In this document: positions 11,729 through 24,341 of the stretch, one piece after another
Layout: every line of letters starts with the position of its first letter
How positions within the stretch are numbered: the first letter of the stretch is position 1
Made by a program: the position numbers and the translations under genes
From: Allacma fusca
Taxonomy: Eukaryota > Arthropoda > Collembola > Symphypleona > Sminthuridae
Direction of reading: 5' to 3'
Assembly: GCA_947179485.1 (NCBI GenBank)
Contig: OX359246.1
Coordinates: 73,249,508 to 73,313,507, forward strand
Length of the DNA stretch: 64,000 nt
The notes under the pieces: model-generated
The model's input: the letters and a program-made list of their open reading frames with translations, nothing else
Databases searched by the model: none
Told to the model about the DNA's origin: nothing

Positions 11729-14700
11729 CATTAATTACTTTAAATTTGGACATTAGAAACCGTGTAAAAGAATATGAGAAATGTGCTTTACTAGGACAGA
11801 CTTCTGATAGAATTGGTTCCTGGCGTGGATTTGCTCGCCTAAATGTGTAATTTTCTATTGTCCAATATTTGCAATCCAATAATTTGAAAAATAAGAAACA
11901 AAAATATCTATAATAATTAAGAAGTATTAATTTTTGAAAGTAGTAATTAGTAACTATGTTCTTTAACATCTGAAAAATTTGAAGGTGTAGACTGGTAACT
12001 GGGAACAGCTCAAAAACTATAAGCATAATCCAAAGAAATGTGTGCGGATAATACGATTTTCCTGTTTATCAAATTTTTTACAAATTTCGAAAAAATCTCA
12101 AATGGTAATTTAAGGTCGAAATTTGATTAACAGAGCCTTCTGCGGCATTTTTCAACAACATACATCCGGCCGGACTAGGGATGCCAAAAGCGATAATTTG
12201 GGACGATATTATCGAGAATATTGCCAATTTGACTGGCACATCCCGAGTAAATTAAACGAAATGATAAATCATTTACTGGAAGACTTAAAACAAATCGAGG
12301 AACTGCTGCATTTCCAAGACTGGATGCATTGATGAACTAGGGCTAACGACTTACAATATTGATTTTTGAAGTAGTTTTGTTTCCTGGTCAAAACGTTTGT
12401 AGTAATTATGCTGACGAATTGTTTTACTTTTTTTCCTACCCAGTGTAAAATCCTTGCAAAAGTATTACCTAATATAATTCTGTAGAATTATTGAATCTTC
12501 TGATAATAACACCGTGGATGTGAACATAATTGTTTGCAATCATCCCCAATGCATTGCCAACATGAATAATTTTACTACATGATTTTATAACTTGGTGAAA
12601 GTCCTTAGTCGTATGTTTAGCCCGAGCAGTATTTCGATTAGCTAATATTTATTTGTGGTTAGATAGCAGGAGGAAAATTAAACGATTTTACACGAACACG
12701 TGCAAACGTAAACAAATTAAAGACCATTAGGTTTTTTGGAGTATTTTTACTATTGTAGTGGAATTATTAGGATTACAGACGCATACATACATGTTATTTC
12801 GGATTAAGGATTGCAAAATACATGCAGTTGTATTTAGTTGTGGAATTAGGAAGAATTTATTTTCAAAAATCATAGAATATGAAATTACTGCTCAGAAGTC
12901 TACCGAACAGATTATTATTTACGCTTTCAACCAATTTTCAGTAACTACGCATTATTGTAACCAGGATTACGTCTAGTCCAATTCACGTTATTCAAGGAAA
13001 TTCAAGTCATCACGATTAAAGTTTTATCAATATTTTAAACAATAAATATATAAATAATTCAGTTAATAAAATGACAATAACGTTAAAGTAATGAAAATGT
13101 TACAATTATTGTAAAATACGATTTTAACTACATTCTGAATTTAGTATACCTATGAAATCGCAATACATAACCAATTTGTTTGCAAATACATGTGAATAGG
13201 ACCTTAATTTATATTACTGAACCGCATTTCGGTTTCCAACTATAAGAGATACCGAATTATCAATGATAATTCCAAGGAAAGTCAAACTTAACTGCCTGTC
13301 AACAAATCCAAACCATCCTTTTTGAGTGCGAATGTGTCGAATACACCGAAGACGTTTCCGAAACCAATCATTTCCCTGGAATTTATCCCACGAATACAGA
13401 AGTTCACATGATGTCTAATAATGTTGAGCCACTGAATTCACTATTGTGCGAAGAATATAGCAGATCAATAGTAACGAATACAGTCCTTTCAAATTACGTA
13501 ACGTAACAGCCAGGTAATTATTTGAAATGACAACAACAATCATCATTGAAAAAGCAACGAAGTACGTGTGACTCCACATTTCATTCTGTTCACACTGTAG
13601 GATTCTCAACATGTCAAAGTGGCTTGTGATGAGTTCCAGTATTCGTGAAGTGTGTTTCTTGATCGATAACAGCTCCAATAGTCTACGTAAAATAATAGTA
13701 AATGGATTTTTCTGTGACAATTTAGTTGCAAAATAACAGTAGTATCGATTTCGAAACGTTACCGTAGTTGCGAAATCATGATGTGGCCGTGATAGTGCGT
13801 TATAACAAAAAGCCAGTGACACATGAACCATTGGATACTCCATATGTAGCATTGCAGAATGCTTAACGCAACTCTTGTCGTATTAACTCTTCTTGCGTTT
13901 TCCAGCATACCTGTCAAATGGTATGCTTTCTCCGGACGGACGACTAATCAAAACGAGTATACAAATAATGCAATCGAGAAAATAATTGGTGACTTGCGCA
14001 AAACTTTACAGGCATGACTTGCGCTCTTAGATGTATTGATACCGTTTGTATCAAACTTCGTCGTTTCAACTGTAATTGTTAAAACCATTTGTCACTACAC
14101 ATTTTGAATTCATAAGCTTAATAGCTACCCGTGATATGTCAACTAACCGAAATGTTTTTATCCAAACATATCAAACGATTTATGTAATCTTTGGACCCTC
14201 TCAGTCTTGGACTTGTGACAAAAAATCTGCAGATTCGCTTGGCGAAGCCTTTACAGGTTGTAAATAAGAAGTATAAATGTACCGACCAATAACCGAGATA
14301 GTGTATATTAAATACACTAACGAATTAGAGGTACAGTGCACCGTTTTCCTCCTGCTTGGAGCCGTTTCCAAGAATCCAGTCGTAGGATTAAATTTGGTTG
14401 GAAAAACACCTAATCGGTTTCCCACGTTAAGCGTTTGTACAAGCAACAATGTTTCTGGACTCATGTTTAAGTGCTCTTGTAAAACAAACTAGTTAACGTG
14501 GCTGCAAACGTTAGGCCACAAGCAACTGATTTAAACCAAATTTGTTTTCATAGAAAACTTTTTTGATGAAACCCGAAAGCGTGAATGTGGTAGTCGGGGA
14601 AACTAAGATAAGTAAGTAGTAAGTAACGATACTATTCAGCAGTCACGCTGGCGAAATGAAAATTCTGCAAATAAATTAATATGTGTCTTCATCTTCATAG

Positions 14701-17048
14701 AAATAATTCTAAAGAACAAGTAAAGAAATGCGACCTAAAACAAATTCATTAGTTTCAACCAGAACGCTCCTCTTAGTGGAGTGAGTCGAATAGGTCAGAC
14801 GATTAGACCAAGTCACACATGAACGTAGACCTCTAACCAGTAGTACCCGAACCTTGTTGGAATATTTGGGTTACCAATTCTGCTGTTTAATCATTCTTTT
14901 GCTGACATGTACTGTGAGTTATACAAGCTTTGCTACTATTTTAATTACAGAATTTCATTAGCATTCTTTTACAAAGGTTACTTTTATATTAAAAACACCT
15001 ACTGGCAAGATTTGATCAAACGTATTCAATGTAATTGTTTTGAATATAAAAGTGACCTTTATAAGCGGCTGGTAATGAAATTCAGTAATTAAAATAGTAA
15101 AAAAGCTTGTGTACCTGGCATTAAATTTCAGTGAAATAATTATTAAACACCATGAACAGGTAAGCCAAGTGTTACAAAAACAAGGCTGTATTTGCGTAGG
15201 TGTATGGTTACAGGTCCACGTCCGTGTGCAAAATGGTATATTCTTCTAACCTATTCGACTCCCTTTACTAGTCGTGCGTTATGGTTGAAAATCATTCATA
15301 CGGTTTAGTGCCGTATCTTATCTCTACACATTCCATAGGATCTTAATAAACATCATGAATTGGAAAGTCAGCTACTACAAAAAGAAGGTTGTATTCGGGT
15401 ACATAGTTACAGGCCCACGTTGTTACTCAAACATGTTCGATTCATTTTAATAAATCGCGCGTTCTAGTTGAAAATTATTGATTCTGTTTAGTGTCACATC
15501 TCTACACGATGTCTTTGTTTTGCGCTTCTTCAATATGATTCCTTCAACTTCCATACGGTCTTATCTCTCATTTGTACATATTTATCTCATTACACAGTCA
15601 TTTTCGCGAGTTCTCTGTCATCGAGAGTTTTGCCGCTGTGATTTAGTCTTACTACAATTAGTTAATTTAATTAATAATAAGAAAGTAGTAGTCAGTAATA
15701 ATATAAATGGAATAAAACATTATTCTGACATTGCTTCACTCTTTTGACCGTTGTGACATATTTGAAGACTTGGGCCAGTTTTCTTGTCTCGTAAATTATT
15801 TTGATAACGAAATTTCATTTATTATTTATTTATGCGGTTGCTTTTCTATTACATAAATGGAATGTAAATTTTCAATGATTTTTTTTAAAACTACGTAATT
15901 TCCCTGCGAGAGAGCAGAAAGATAATTAATTTCCTGGGCAGATTAATGTGACCAAGATGTTTTTATTTAAATCGAAAATATCAATTGATGCTCCCATTGG
16001 ACTTGCGTTTACATACGAAGATGTTGCTCACTAAGAAAAAGCACATTCGAGAAACACAAAAGGGCAGCCTGGCATGGATCTGTGTAACTCTGAAACATTT
16101 TCACAACACATGAACAGCGACTAGAAAGCAGTTTTAATTAAAATCAAAATTATCATCATACAGTTCAGTGCAAAAGTATACAACAATACTAGTATGTAAT
16201 TATATTATTTAAGTAATCCGCATTTTAGTTCCAGGGACAATGTGTATGGGGTATTTTGCTTTTATGGGAAATTATGGATTACATTCATAGAATCGGAATT
16301 GGCATCGGAATTATTTAAACTTATTTAAATTAATTGGTATCGGAATTCAAAATTAATTGTTTGGATACATCGCAATCGGAATCTAAATCGAAATTAAATT
16401 TAAGCAGGTTTTGTAATTGGAATCGGTATTTTTATTTTCCCGATATTTCATCCCTGAATCAAATTGTTGTTCTGCTCTTAAAACTCCGTAATTTCCCACC
16501 GAGAGAGCAGAAAGGAAATTAATTTCCTTACGAGATTATTGTGACCCAGATGTTTTTTAGTTAAATCAAAAATATCAAATCATGCTCCCGTCGGACTTGC
16601 TTCATTTACGCAGCGGTTACTCAGCAGAAAAAACATTCGAGAAGCAAGAAAGGCCAGTCTGGGTTTGGACCCGTGCAGTGGTGTAGCGCTGTACCATTTT
16701 CACAATAAAATGTTTTCAAAATCGTCTGCATACAGGTCTGTACAAAAGTATACAAAAATACTAGCAAGTATAATAAATAATTCGCATTTTAACACCAGTG
16801 ACACTGTATGTTTGCTTTAATAAAAAGTACCCACCTCCTTAAAATGTTTGTCCTCTTCACCTAAGTAAATACGAAATTGTTGTTATGACAAAGCCGATGT
16901 GGACTAAATTAAATCGCTTATGTCATTATGTAATGAGAGATTCAATGCTACAACTTTTATAAGTTTTTCTGAAGGAGCCGTGAGTCCCCGATATTAATTA
17001 ACAGTGCTAAAAAACGTCTTGATTCTGAATAATAATTTGGCTTGTTTA
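11729..17048. repeat. Recent segmental duplication, copy 2
   Basis: Partner of 1-5014. It retains 311 bp covering the end of receptor exon 1 and much of exon 2 that copy 1 has lost, so copy 2 is closer to the ancestral state. It lies directly after the knottin-like exons at 11451-11682. This shows that the end of one cassette joins head to tail with the start of the next. Confidence 0.9.
13214..14464 (-). pseudogene. Chemoreceptor-like pseudogene, unit 2
   Basis: Same gene as 1486-2425 but with exon 2 still present. Breaks: the internal deletion and frameshift in exon 1 after ESADFLS; a CGA-to-TGA change in exon 2 in the motif that reads VYSFRLVV in the intact copy; and a Glu-to-TAG change in exon 3 after NSVAQHY. 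The exon 1 and exon 3 lesions are shared with unit 1 and so predate the duplication. Confidence 0.85.
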
Positions 17049-19272
17049 TGTTTAGGCAAAGAAGTAAAACTTTGTTGAAAAAATAAGAACAAATGCATAT
17101 GTACATCAGCATAATAATAATAATAAGTTTTATTGTAGCGAAATAATCGTATATGGTTAGCAAATGCCAGTATGTTACAGTTGCCAGCATTCTTGTTTAT
17201 AACTTGTCGTATGTCGCATTTCTCACAAGAACTATTTTCAAACCCAACCACAGACGTTAACATTCACATTTTCATCCTCAAAACAACAAATATTTTGCTT
17301 TAAGCAAAACACTTGTTGTCATCTTCACCTGTATTTGGAATTATTGTCATGACAGAGCTGATGTGGTCTAAACTAAATCGCTTATGCCCCTTATGTATTG
17401 AGAGATTCAATGCTACAACTTATGTACCTTTTTATGGAGGAGCGGTTTCCCCGATATTAATTCACAGTGCCGAAAAAGACTTTTTGATTCTGATTAATAA
17501 TGGGGCTTGTTAATAAATAATTTCTTGAATTGCTTATAAAGGCCTGACATTAGTACATTAAACATTGATGTAATATTTCATTAAACACATTTATCTCAAA
17601 TTTTGCACCTTTTGACTGACAAGTAAACAATTGAATTATTTAATGAAATGTGAACAGTGGAAACAGAAGCGTTGATATTCTTGACCAAATAATTACGAAC
17701 AACCCGCTAGTCAGTCAACAACTCATGGTTCTAGCAGTACTGTCAGACGTCGAGGATTTTCATGGACAGTCCAGGAATGAAGGAATGAAGGTTAGGTGAT
17801 TGAAGGAATGTTTTTGTGAAACGGCTTATTGGTGTCGCAATTGGAATCATTCTGTCATAATTTCTGCATACAGCAAATACCATGGTAAAATCACGATGAT
17901 GATGGCTTTAATAAAAACTAGGTTTTGCTACAACAATTTTTAGCTATTTCAAATAATTTGACAGATATTCAGTTAAGGAAGATGTTCATGAGACGAAAGG
18001 TTAAATATATTTTTGACAAAAACGTCGTTTCTTTCCTAATAAATACAATTCAATGAAATATTAGAAACCCCCACAAGAACTGCTACAAGAATTTGTAGCT
18101 GTTTCAAATAATTTGACATATATTTAGTGAGTTGAGGTGTATATAAGCCAAAAGTTTAAACTTAGTTTTGACATGCAGTAAACATGTCATTTCTTTCCTA
18201 ATAAGTGTCACTCAATGATATATTAGATACCCCCATATTTTTATCCAGATATAAATTTTAATTTCGGTCAGACTTAAACAAATCTTTTACAATTACCCGG
18301 ATCAACATTCCAGGCCAAAGAAGTTAAACTATGTTGAAAATAATAAGAACCAATGCATATGTACGTCTGCATAACATATACATATATAAAATATTTGTAA
18401 ATGATTAGCTAAACTATTTTCAAACACTACAAGACATTAGGATTCACCTTTTAATCGAGGAAAGATAATAATTGCAAATAAGAAATTTGAGGAGCACTAA
18501 AATATTGAATTTTGATGTCCAACACACTCTGTCACTTAAACTAGATCTGCATTTAAAGTTAGAATTATTAAATACTAGAGGAAAGAAAATAACCCAAATT
18601 TTGTATATCCATTGTATTTCATAATGCAAATAAATATTTATTCTAAAACTATACTTCTGAAGTAATTATTCAATTATTAAACCATTTTGGGCATGCAATT
18701 TTAAATAATTTGAAAGTATATTAATAAAAAAAATCTATTTATAAATTTTTAATAACATTAAATTACCGTCGCTTCTAGCCGTAATACATAAATATAGTAC
18801 TTGCTACCTACTATCATATTAAAAATCATTTGCGTTATGGGAATTCCATCGAAAAACATCAGGCTAAAATTCGTGTGCATGACGGTGGAGTCAGTTTGCT
18901 TTTAAGAGACACTAATAAAAAAATATTACATTGTGAGCCTTATTTTTTTATTCAATATTAATAGCATTTTCCTTTTGCGATACGTAATTTTGATTTTGAA
19001 CCTAACAACAAGTGTTCCATATAAACGACATTGAAAATTAACAATTTTTGAAATTAGGTTTTTAAGTTGACCTGACCGTGGTGACCTTTGAATAACAATT
19101 TGATACAAAATTTACTTGGTCCGAAAATTGGGCTAAACTTAAATATAAGGCAATGAAATCGGTATGCTTCTAAATATGGTACTAAATTCTAAAATGTTAT
19201 TAGAAATATGATTTGTATTAAGCTTTTTCTGCCAGCACTCTCCGTTGGTTAACATTGCAGGTATATTTGTTT
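14465..19272. other. Cassette spacer, unit 2
   Basis: To 17048 this matches 2430-5014 almost exactly; beyond that it matches the unit 4 spacer (about 51.8-53.7 kb). The blocks 'gacagagctgatgtgg' and 'gatattaattnacagtgc' recur several times, showing repeated internal duplication. Nothing I would call a gene. Confidence 0.55.
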
Positions 19273-19835
19273 TAGTGGTCCCGATCTTTCAATTCTGAAT
19301 CAAAAAAACTCGATTCGATTCAATTCAATTCAATTCTGATTCATAATTTTTCGATTCAATTCAAAAGATGAATTGAATCATTTCATGCAATTCACTTCAT
19401 GAATAAAATCACACGAACTGCCTTGAATCGCGATTCAAATGATTCACGTGCATCGTATTTGTTTGCATATCCCGCTAAAAAATGCAGCTAGAAACCCACC
19501 ACATTAAAAAACTCGCACGTGTTTCTGAGACATTTTTGTTGGAAAAACGGTAAGTCAATTATTTCGTAAACAATTTTTATATATTAATTACATCATTTAT
19601 TATTAATTATTATTACAGCCTTTACTAACGGTAGAATTTAGGTCATAATGGGACAACTAATTACCAGGATGCAACTCGAATTTGCTAATGTTCGATTCAA
19701 TTCAGCACGCAGAAATGAATCAAATGGAATCCTGTTAATCGTGAATTGAATCGAATCATTGTATGTCATTCAATTCATAAGATGAATTGAATCAAAACGA
19801 AAATTTTGAATTGAATTGAAAGATTGGGACCACTA
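19273..19835. mobile_element. Non-autonomous hAT-like element, TTCAATTC words
   Basis: Ends are inverted repeats TAGTGGTCCCGATCTTTCAA and its near complement ending GGGACCACTA. Flanks ATTTGTTT (19265-19272) and ATTTGTAT (19836-19843) form an 8-bp target-site duplication with one mismatch. The empty site is visible in the paralogous sequence near 53725. The interior next to both ends is built from GATTCAATTCAATTC-type words; there is no coding capacity. The 8-bp duplication and TA.TG ends fit the hAT superfamily. Confidence 0.82.
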
Positions 19836-20299
19836 ATTTGTATCTTTGTGCAAGTAAACTCGTTGTTGGAGTAAGTTTTGAGTGTGTTTGATTGGAATGG
19901 AATATATGTTTACTTTGGAAAGGAAGCATGAAAGTATACAGCTTAATATACAGATGCATATAAGATACCCTGTGAACTTACATATGTACATGACCACTAT
20001 GACCTGTGCATGAGAACTACCTCACCTCCATATGATACACAGCTATTACTGAACTCCTTTATTGTATACTTCAGTGGAATGCCAAAATAAAGCACACCGA
20101 CGCAATGTGTAGGTCCCCAGATACACATGTTCTTTATTTCATTTCGAAATTTAGTACAACTGAAAATTATGAATTATTTACTGCAAATTGAATATTTGAA
20201 TGACGTCTCATTTCTACTTTGCAAACCACTATACTTTAATCACCTTAATGAAGGACGGCTTGGGAGCAGGGTTACACAAAGTTCATTTACGCATTGACT
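19836..20299. other. Unit 2/unit 4 shared flank upstream of the secreted-peptide gene
   Basis: Matches about 53727-54150. No gene seen. It is interrupted by the retrotransposon beginning at 20300. Confidence 0.5.
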
Positions 20300-22230
20300 G
20301 GAGTTCAGTCGAAGCGTCCAAAGGAAATAGACGTACTTTTGTCTGCTCGCTTATCAGTTTAAGTTTTTCTCCTTGTGGATCTGTGCGTTCCTTTCCTACA
20401 ATTTGCATAAACGTATATGTAAACCATTGCAAATCGGGCCCACGACTTTTCAGTGAACCTTTTCTTATCGGTCAACACAAATACCAAAGTCGACGTCTAT
20501 ATGTACCTTCCATACGTTCAGAAAAGTTTCTTCATCTAAATCTCACAACCAGGAGTCATACGTGGCAACTTTTCAACCTAAATCAACATTGCCCGGGTGC
20601 ACCAGGTCATTTAGTTGACAATTTACTGTTGGCTCAAGGCAAAAGCTGCAGGTGCCTCCCGGGCTTTCCATAAGGCTAGTAATATTTTACACTATTCTTG
20701 TATAAACATAATGGCCGACAAAAAAACACAAGAAGAAACAATGCAAATGAGAGAGAATGTCAAAATGACCCTGCCACTACTAGGACTATTAATAATGTTG
20801 CAGAAACTGACGAACCCGATTACGAGACAGGTGGAAAGACGAGAATGATCGACATCCTACTTGACCTTCAGAAGGACTCTAAAGAGGCCAAAGTCACATT
20901 GAAAAAACTTTCCCAAGACGTGGAAGCCCTATCGAAGGATGTCAAAGAGGTTAAATCTGTGGTCATTGCACAATCCAGACGTATTTTGGCTTTAGAGACA
21001 ACCACAGACTCCCACAAAAAGAAACTTGATGAGATTGAAACGAAAGTCAACGCTAATATCAAGAGACAGGATGCCGAGATTATTCATCTAAATAATGAAA
21101 TTCGGGCCCAGAGACATCGATAATTTAAGGAACAGTATCATCTCCGGTATGAAAATCTCAAAAGATGCTTCGAAAGATCAAATTATGATTGAAGTAGAAA
21201 AAGTGCTAAATTTAACTGGTATAGATGTGTATTGTGTTGAAGATGCTAAAATAATACCATGGCGTGCTAATTCCGCCGTAAAGTGTAGGTATACCTCAGC
21301 TGCTATTGTCAGATCTCTATTAAAAAATTCCCCGAAGCTCAAAGGCACTGAATTTTACATTCAACAAGAGCTATCAGTGGACCAAAGAAAAGTACGGAAC
21401 TTTGCGATCGAATCTGGAAAGAGTATTATTGCCGATGACAAGTCTCTAAAGTTCAGTATTAAATCATAAAGATATATAATTATCAAGTCTAGGAACGGCG
21501 TGAAAGAATTTCTTTATGAATCAAATGGCGCTACAATCGCCAAGGCAGGGCACGAGTGGGTGTACCATCCAACCACGCGCAAGAAAAATATCCCTGCTCC
21601 GCAAGCTGGGGTTAGTCAAACCTGAGTAGACGGCACCACTGCTAAAGTAATCTTCCGGAACTCTCGCGGATTCTCGAATATCAACGATCAGGATTTAAAG
21701 TTACTCATGTCTAATGACATTATTTGCATTATTGAAACATTTATTGGAAATAGTAACCTCAGTTACCCATCTGTATTCTCTCATTATTACTCTTATACAG
21801 TGACAGCGTCAAGTTAAACACGTTTATGCGTTTTTGGAATGTAAGAAATATGATAAGTAGACAAACATAGCGTTTAAGAGAATTATAGCTCAAATAAGAA
21901 CTAACAGTAGAAAAGTCTCATTTTAAAATGTGTAACCTTCGATTATTGTAATTATTGCAATATGTGTAACGATTCGATTTATAATGACTTGTACCATTTT
22001 CTTTTCGATTGTAAACTTTAATATAACTTAAGAAGCGGATAAGTCAGACCAACCAATTAATCGTGGCATCGTTTGTCTTGTGAGGAACCTGAACTCAAAT
22101 AATGCAGAATTTACATTTCTGCTGTTGTATTATAGCATGTATCAAAAGATACAACTCCGTTGTAATCGTTCATGATGGGTATGACCCAAATGAAATAAAT
22201 TGGCCCATCATTGGCCGAATGATGATGATG
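20300..22230 (+). mobile_element. Internally deleted non-LTR retrotransposon
   Basis: Absent from the matching position near 54150. Flanked by a 15-bp target-site duplication, ATTTACGCATTGACT (20285-20299) and ATTTACTCATTGACT (22231-22245), with one difference. It ends in GATGATGATG rather than poly(A). The left part carries ORF1-like coding sequence. From about 21480 to 21820 the translation resembles the start of an apurinic-type endonuclease domain (NSRGFSNINDQDLKLLMSND, then IICIIETF). The reverse transcriptase is missing: the sequence passes straight to the 3' region. Non-autonomous; clade not determined. Confidence 0.8.
20711..21469 (+). pseudogene. Retrotransposon ORF1-like (coiled coil), frameshifted
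   Basis: The main frame runs to 21123 and is highly charged, with a heptad-like coiled coil (LLDLQKDSKEAKVTLKKLSQ onward). It then needs a shift near 21110 into a second frame ending at 21469. That part contains DVYCVEDAKIIPW and GTEFYIQQELSVDQRKVRN, typical of the C-terminal portion of ORF1-type proteins in CR1/Jockey-like elements. The true start is uncertain: an ATG at 20711 is in a different frame from the coiled coil. Confidence 0.65.
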
Positions 22231-22245
22231 ATTTACTCATTGACT

Positions 22246-22967
22246 GTCCTCGTGAGCGAGAGCTCTGCACATAAATTGTGGTTTGATGTGTATCCACGTA
22301 TACGCTAATTGCTCTGTAGGCTCTACCCATACGCAAGTACATTAAAAACACTGCGGCCTATGAATTTTAATTTGTTCGTGCCAAACTAAATAATTATCTC
22401 ATTATAAGGAAATTTGTGGGTGGATATTTATGCATGTCACACTGAGCTCCTTAAAAGCTTCGTTGACTCACTTCATAATAATTATGCAGAGGGTGAAATA
22501 AAACCACTGAAGCCCTCCATTTGAGGAACGGGGAGCTGAAAATGCCCAATTTGATAGCACATCTCTCTCTAACTATACGCTTCATTTCATTTAATTTCAT
22601 TCACAGGCATAAATTTTAATCTTACGTACAGTCGTCACTGATAGGCTGATGGAAGGGTTTTGTGGCACTCAGTATGTCAATGCAATGGAGGAGCTGAGTA
22701 AATTTACTTGTAATTAAGTTGGCATTAGAAAAACACAAACGAGTGTGTCATCCCTATTTACGACGCTTCCTCGCTCCTTTCCTAAATGTAATCTCACGTG
22801 AGTCTTATTTTTGCTGAAGGCAGTCAGATACGTAGATCAAATTCGTGCAGATTCAAATCTTCCTAGAAAACGTAAGCCCTAATTATGGAATTAGTTGATT
22901 TGAAAAATTTAAGAGTATTTTTGTAATCCCAGAATTTATTTCAGGAAATCAAATACGTGTAGATATC
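22246..22967. other. 5' flank of the truncated secreted-peptide gene
   Basis: Closely matches 54165-54894 in unit 4. Just before the ATG both copies have TTTATTTCAG, a good splice acceptor, so an upstream non-coding exon is likely. No other gene seen. Confidence 0.5.
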
Positions 22968-23105
22968 ATGAAGTTGCAGACTTTGTTTTTCGGGATTCTC
23001 CTTGTGGGTCTTGTCAGTGTGGAATTCTCCCATGGGATTAATATTTTCGGGAGGAAGAAGAAAACCCTTACGACCACTACGGGAAATATATTAAGTTGTA
23101 TGTGA
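22968..23105 (+). pseudogene. Secreted-peptide gene, exon 1 only (truncated paralogue)
   Basis: The open stretch begins MKLQTLFFGILLVGLVSVEF, a clear signal peptide, followed by GINIFGRKKK and a threonine run. The donor GTATGT is at 23098. A second signal-peptide-like exon starts at 23369, as in the intact paralogue (54895-55630). The cysteine-rich exon is missing because the match to unit 4 ends near 23525, in the intron. The copy cannot make the mature peptide unless it uses another exon. Confidence 0.75.
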
Positions 23106-23870
23106 CTTTGTTTCTAAATATAAACGAATTTTCGCATATTACAAATTTAAATGATTGCACTTCATTATTTTTGCCCGCAAAGGAACATGAAATAACTTTA
23201 ACATCCTCTCCCAAATATATTTGATATTTCTTCAGAAGTTTGCTTCAATAATTCACATTTTTACAATATGACACTGCTGCGTGTGCCAACACATTCTATT
23301 ATTCTATAAGCTTTGTTTACAGGGGAAAATGAGCTTATAATTATAAACCTGTTTCCGACCTTATCAAAATGTTCCAGTTAAACGCAATTGTCTTGTGCGT
23401 TATACTTTCCAATAGTATGTCTTATGATTTTTGTAAATTTGTGGACGTGCTATTTAATTCATTACATTGAATTAAATATTAGCAAATACAATTTTTAAAG
23501 TAAGATTTTATAATATTTTGACATAATCTTCCATCAACACGTTTCAGACATACAATTAATTACTAAAATGATGTAACTGCCATGCATCAATAACGTTCTG
23601 GATTGTTCGAAAAACTTGAACCCTACTAGATAATAATTGTTCTGATCATTTATTATAATTTTCGTAAAGTAAATTTGATGAGTTTATTATTAATACTAAA
23701 TTACTACGCAGTGGTAATAATACAGTTTGCGATGAAATAATGAAAGCCTTGTTTATAAGTGTTGATGTGTTTCAGGGAAATTTAGTATGAAGACATGCAT
23801 GGATAATATTCACGTGTATGCTTACGTAAAACCGAAACTATTCATTGAGACAACTGAACGGTCGCAACCA
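23106..23870. other. Duplication breakpoint region
   Basis: Matches 55026-55450 until about 23525, then unrelated AT-rich sequence. No gene seen apart from the orphan signal-peptide-like exon at 23369-23414. The breakpoint marks recombination between two cassette types: peptide-gene sequence on the left, DUF229 sequence on the right. Confidence 0.55.
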
Positions 23871-23875
23871 TTCAA

Positions 23876-24057
23876 ATGACTTCATCGTGTCGCTCGAACG
23901 CAAAGTAGTTCGTCCCACTTTGCAATGCAGAGGAGCGAATGCGAAGAGGCTTGTTTTTCATTGTGGAACGCTTCGCGCTCTGCACTTCGCATTCCTCGCA
24001 AAGTGCAAAGCGCAAAGTGCGAAGCGTGAAGTCGGTTTGGTGGAATGGGCCCCTGAA
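23876..24057. mobile_element. Truncated hairpin-rich element with GGGGCCCATTCCACC end
   Basis: A locally GC-rich stretch with repeated GCAAAGTGC/GCACTTTGC words able to fold back. The right end reads GGTGGAATGGGCCCCTG, a typical hAT-type terminus when read inward. No matching left end; directly abuts another element fragment. Confidence 0.5.
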
Positions 24058-24309
24058 CCTGATCACAAAAGACCTGAAATGTTTGGTTTCATTGATTGAA
24101 ATTTAAAGGCCCGAGAATTTCAGGCTTCAAAGATGATTTCTATTGCAAAAGCAATGGCAGGGTGTCCCAGGAATCATTCCAAGCATTCTTATTCAATTTG
24201 AATATATTTTGTACTACAAATACCCAATTGTACTTTTAATACAAGATAAAATAAAAAACATTCTGATTCTCAAGTACCCAAACATGTTCAGGTCCGGTAA
24301 AACAATACC
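24058..24309. mobile_element. Fragment of the TAGTGCATCGCATGGG element family
   Basis: Matches the interior of the complete element at 57003-57637 (about 57217-57472), beginning cctgatcacaaaagacctga and ending ggtccggtaaaacaataccc. Both termini are missing. It lies between the hairpin element and the DUF229 fragment. Confidence 0.75.
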
Positions 24310-24341
24310 CGATTTTATTGTTATATTTAATTAATTATCAG

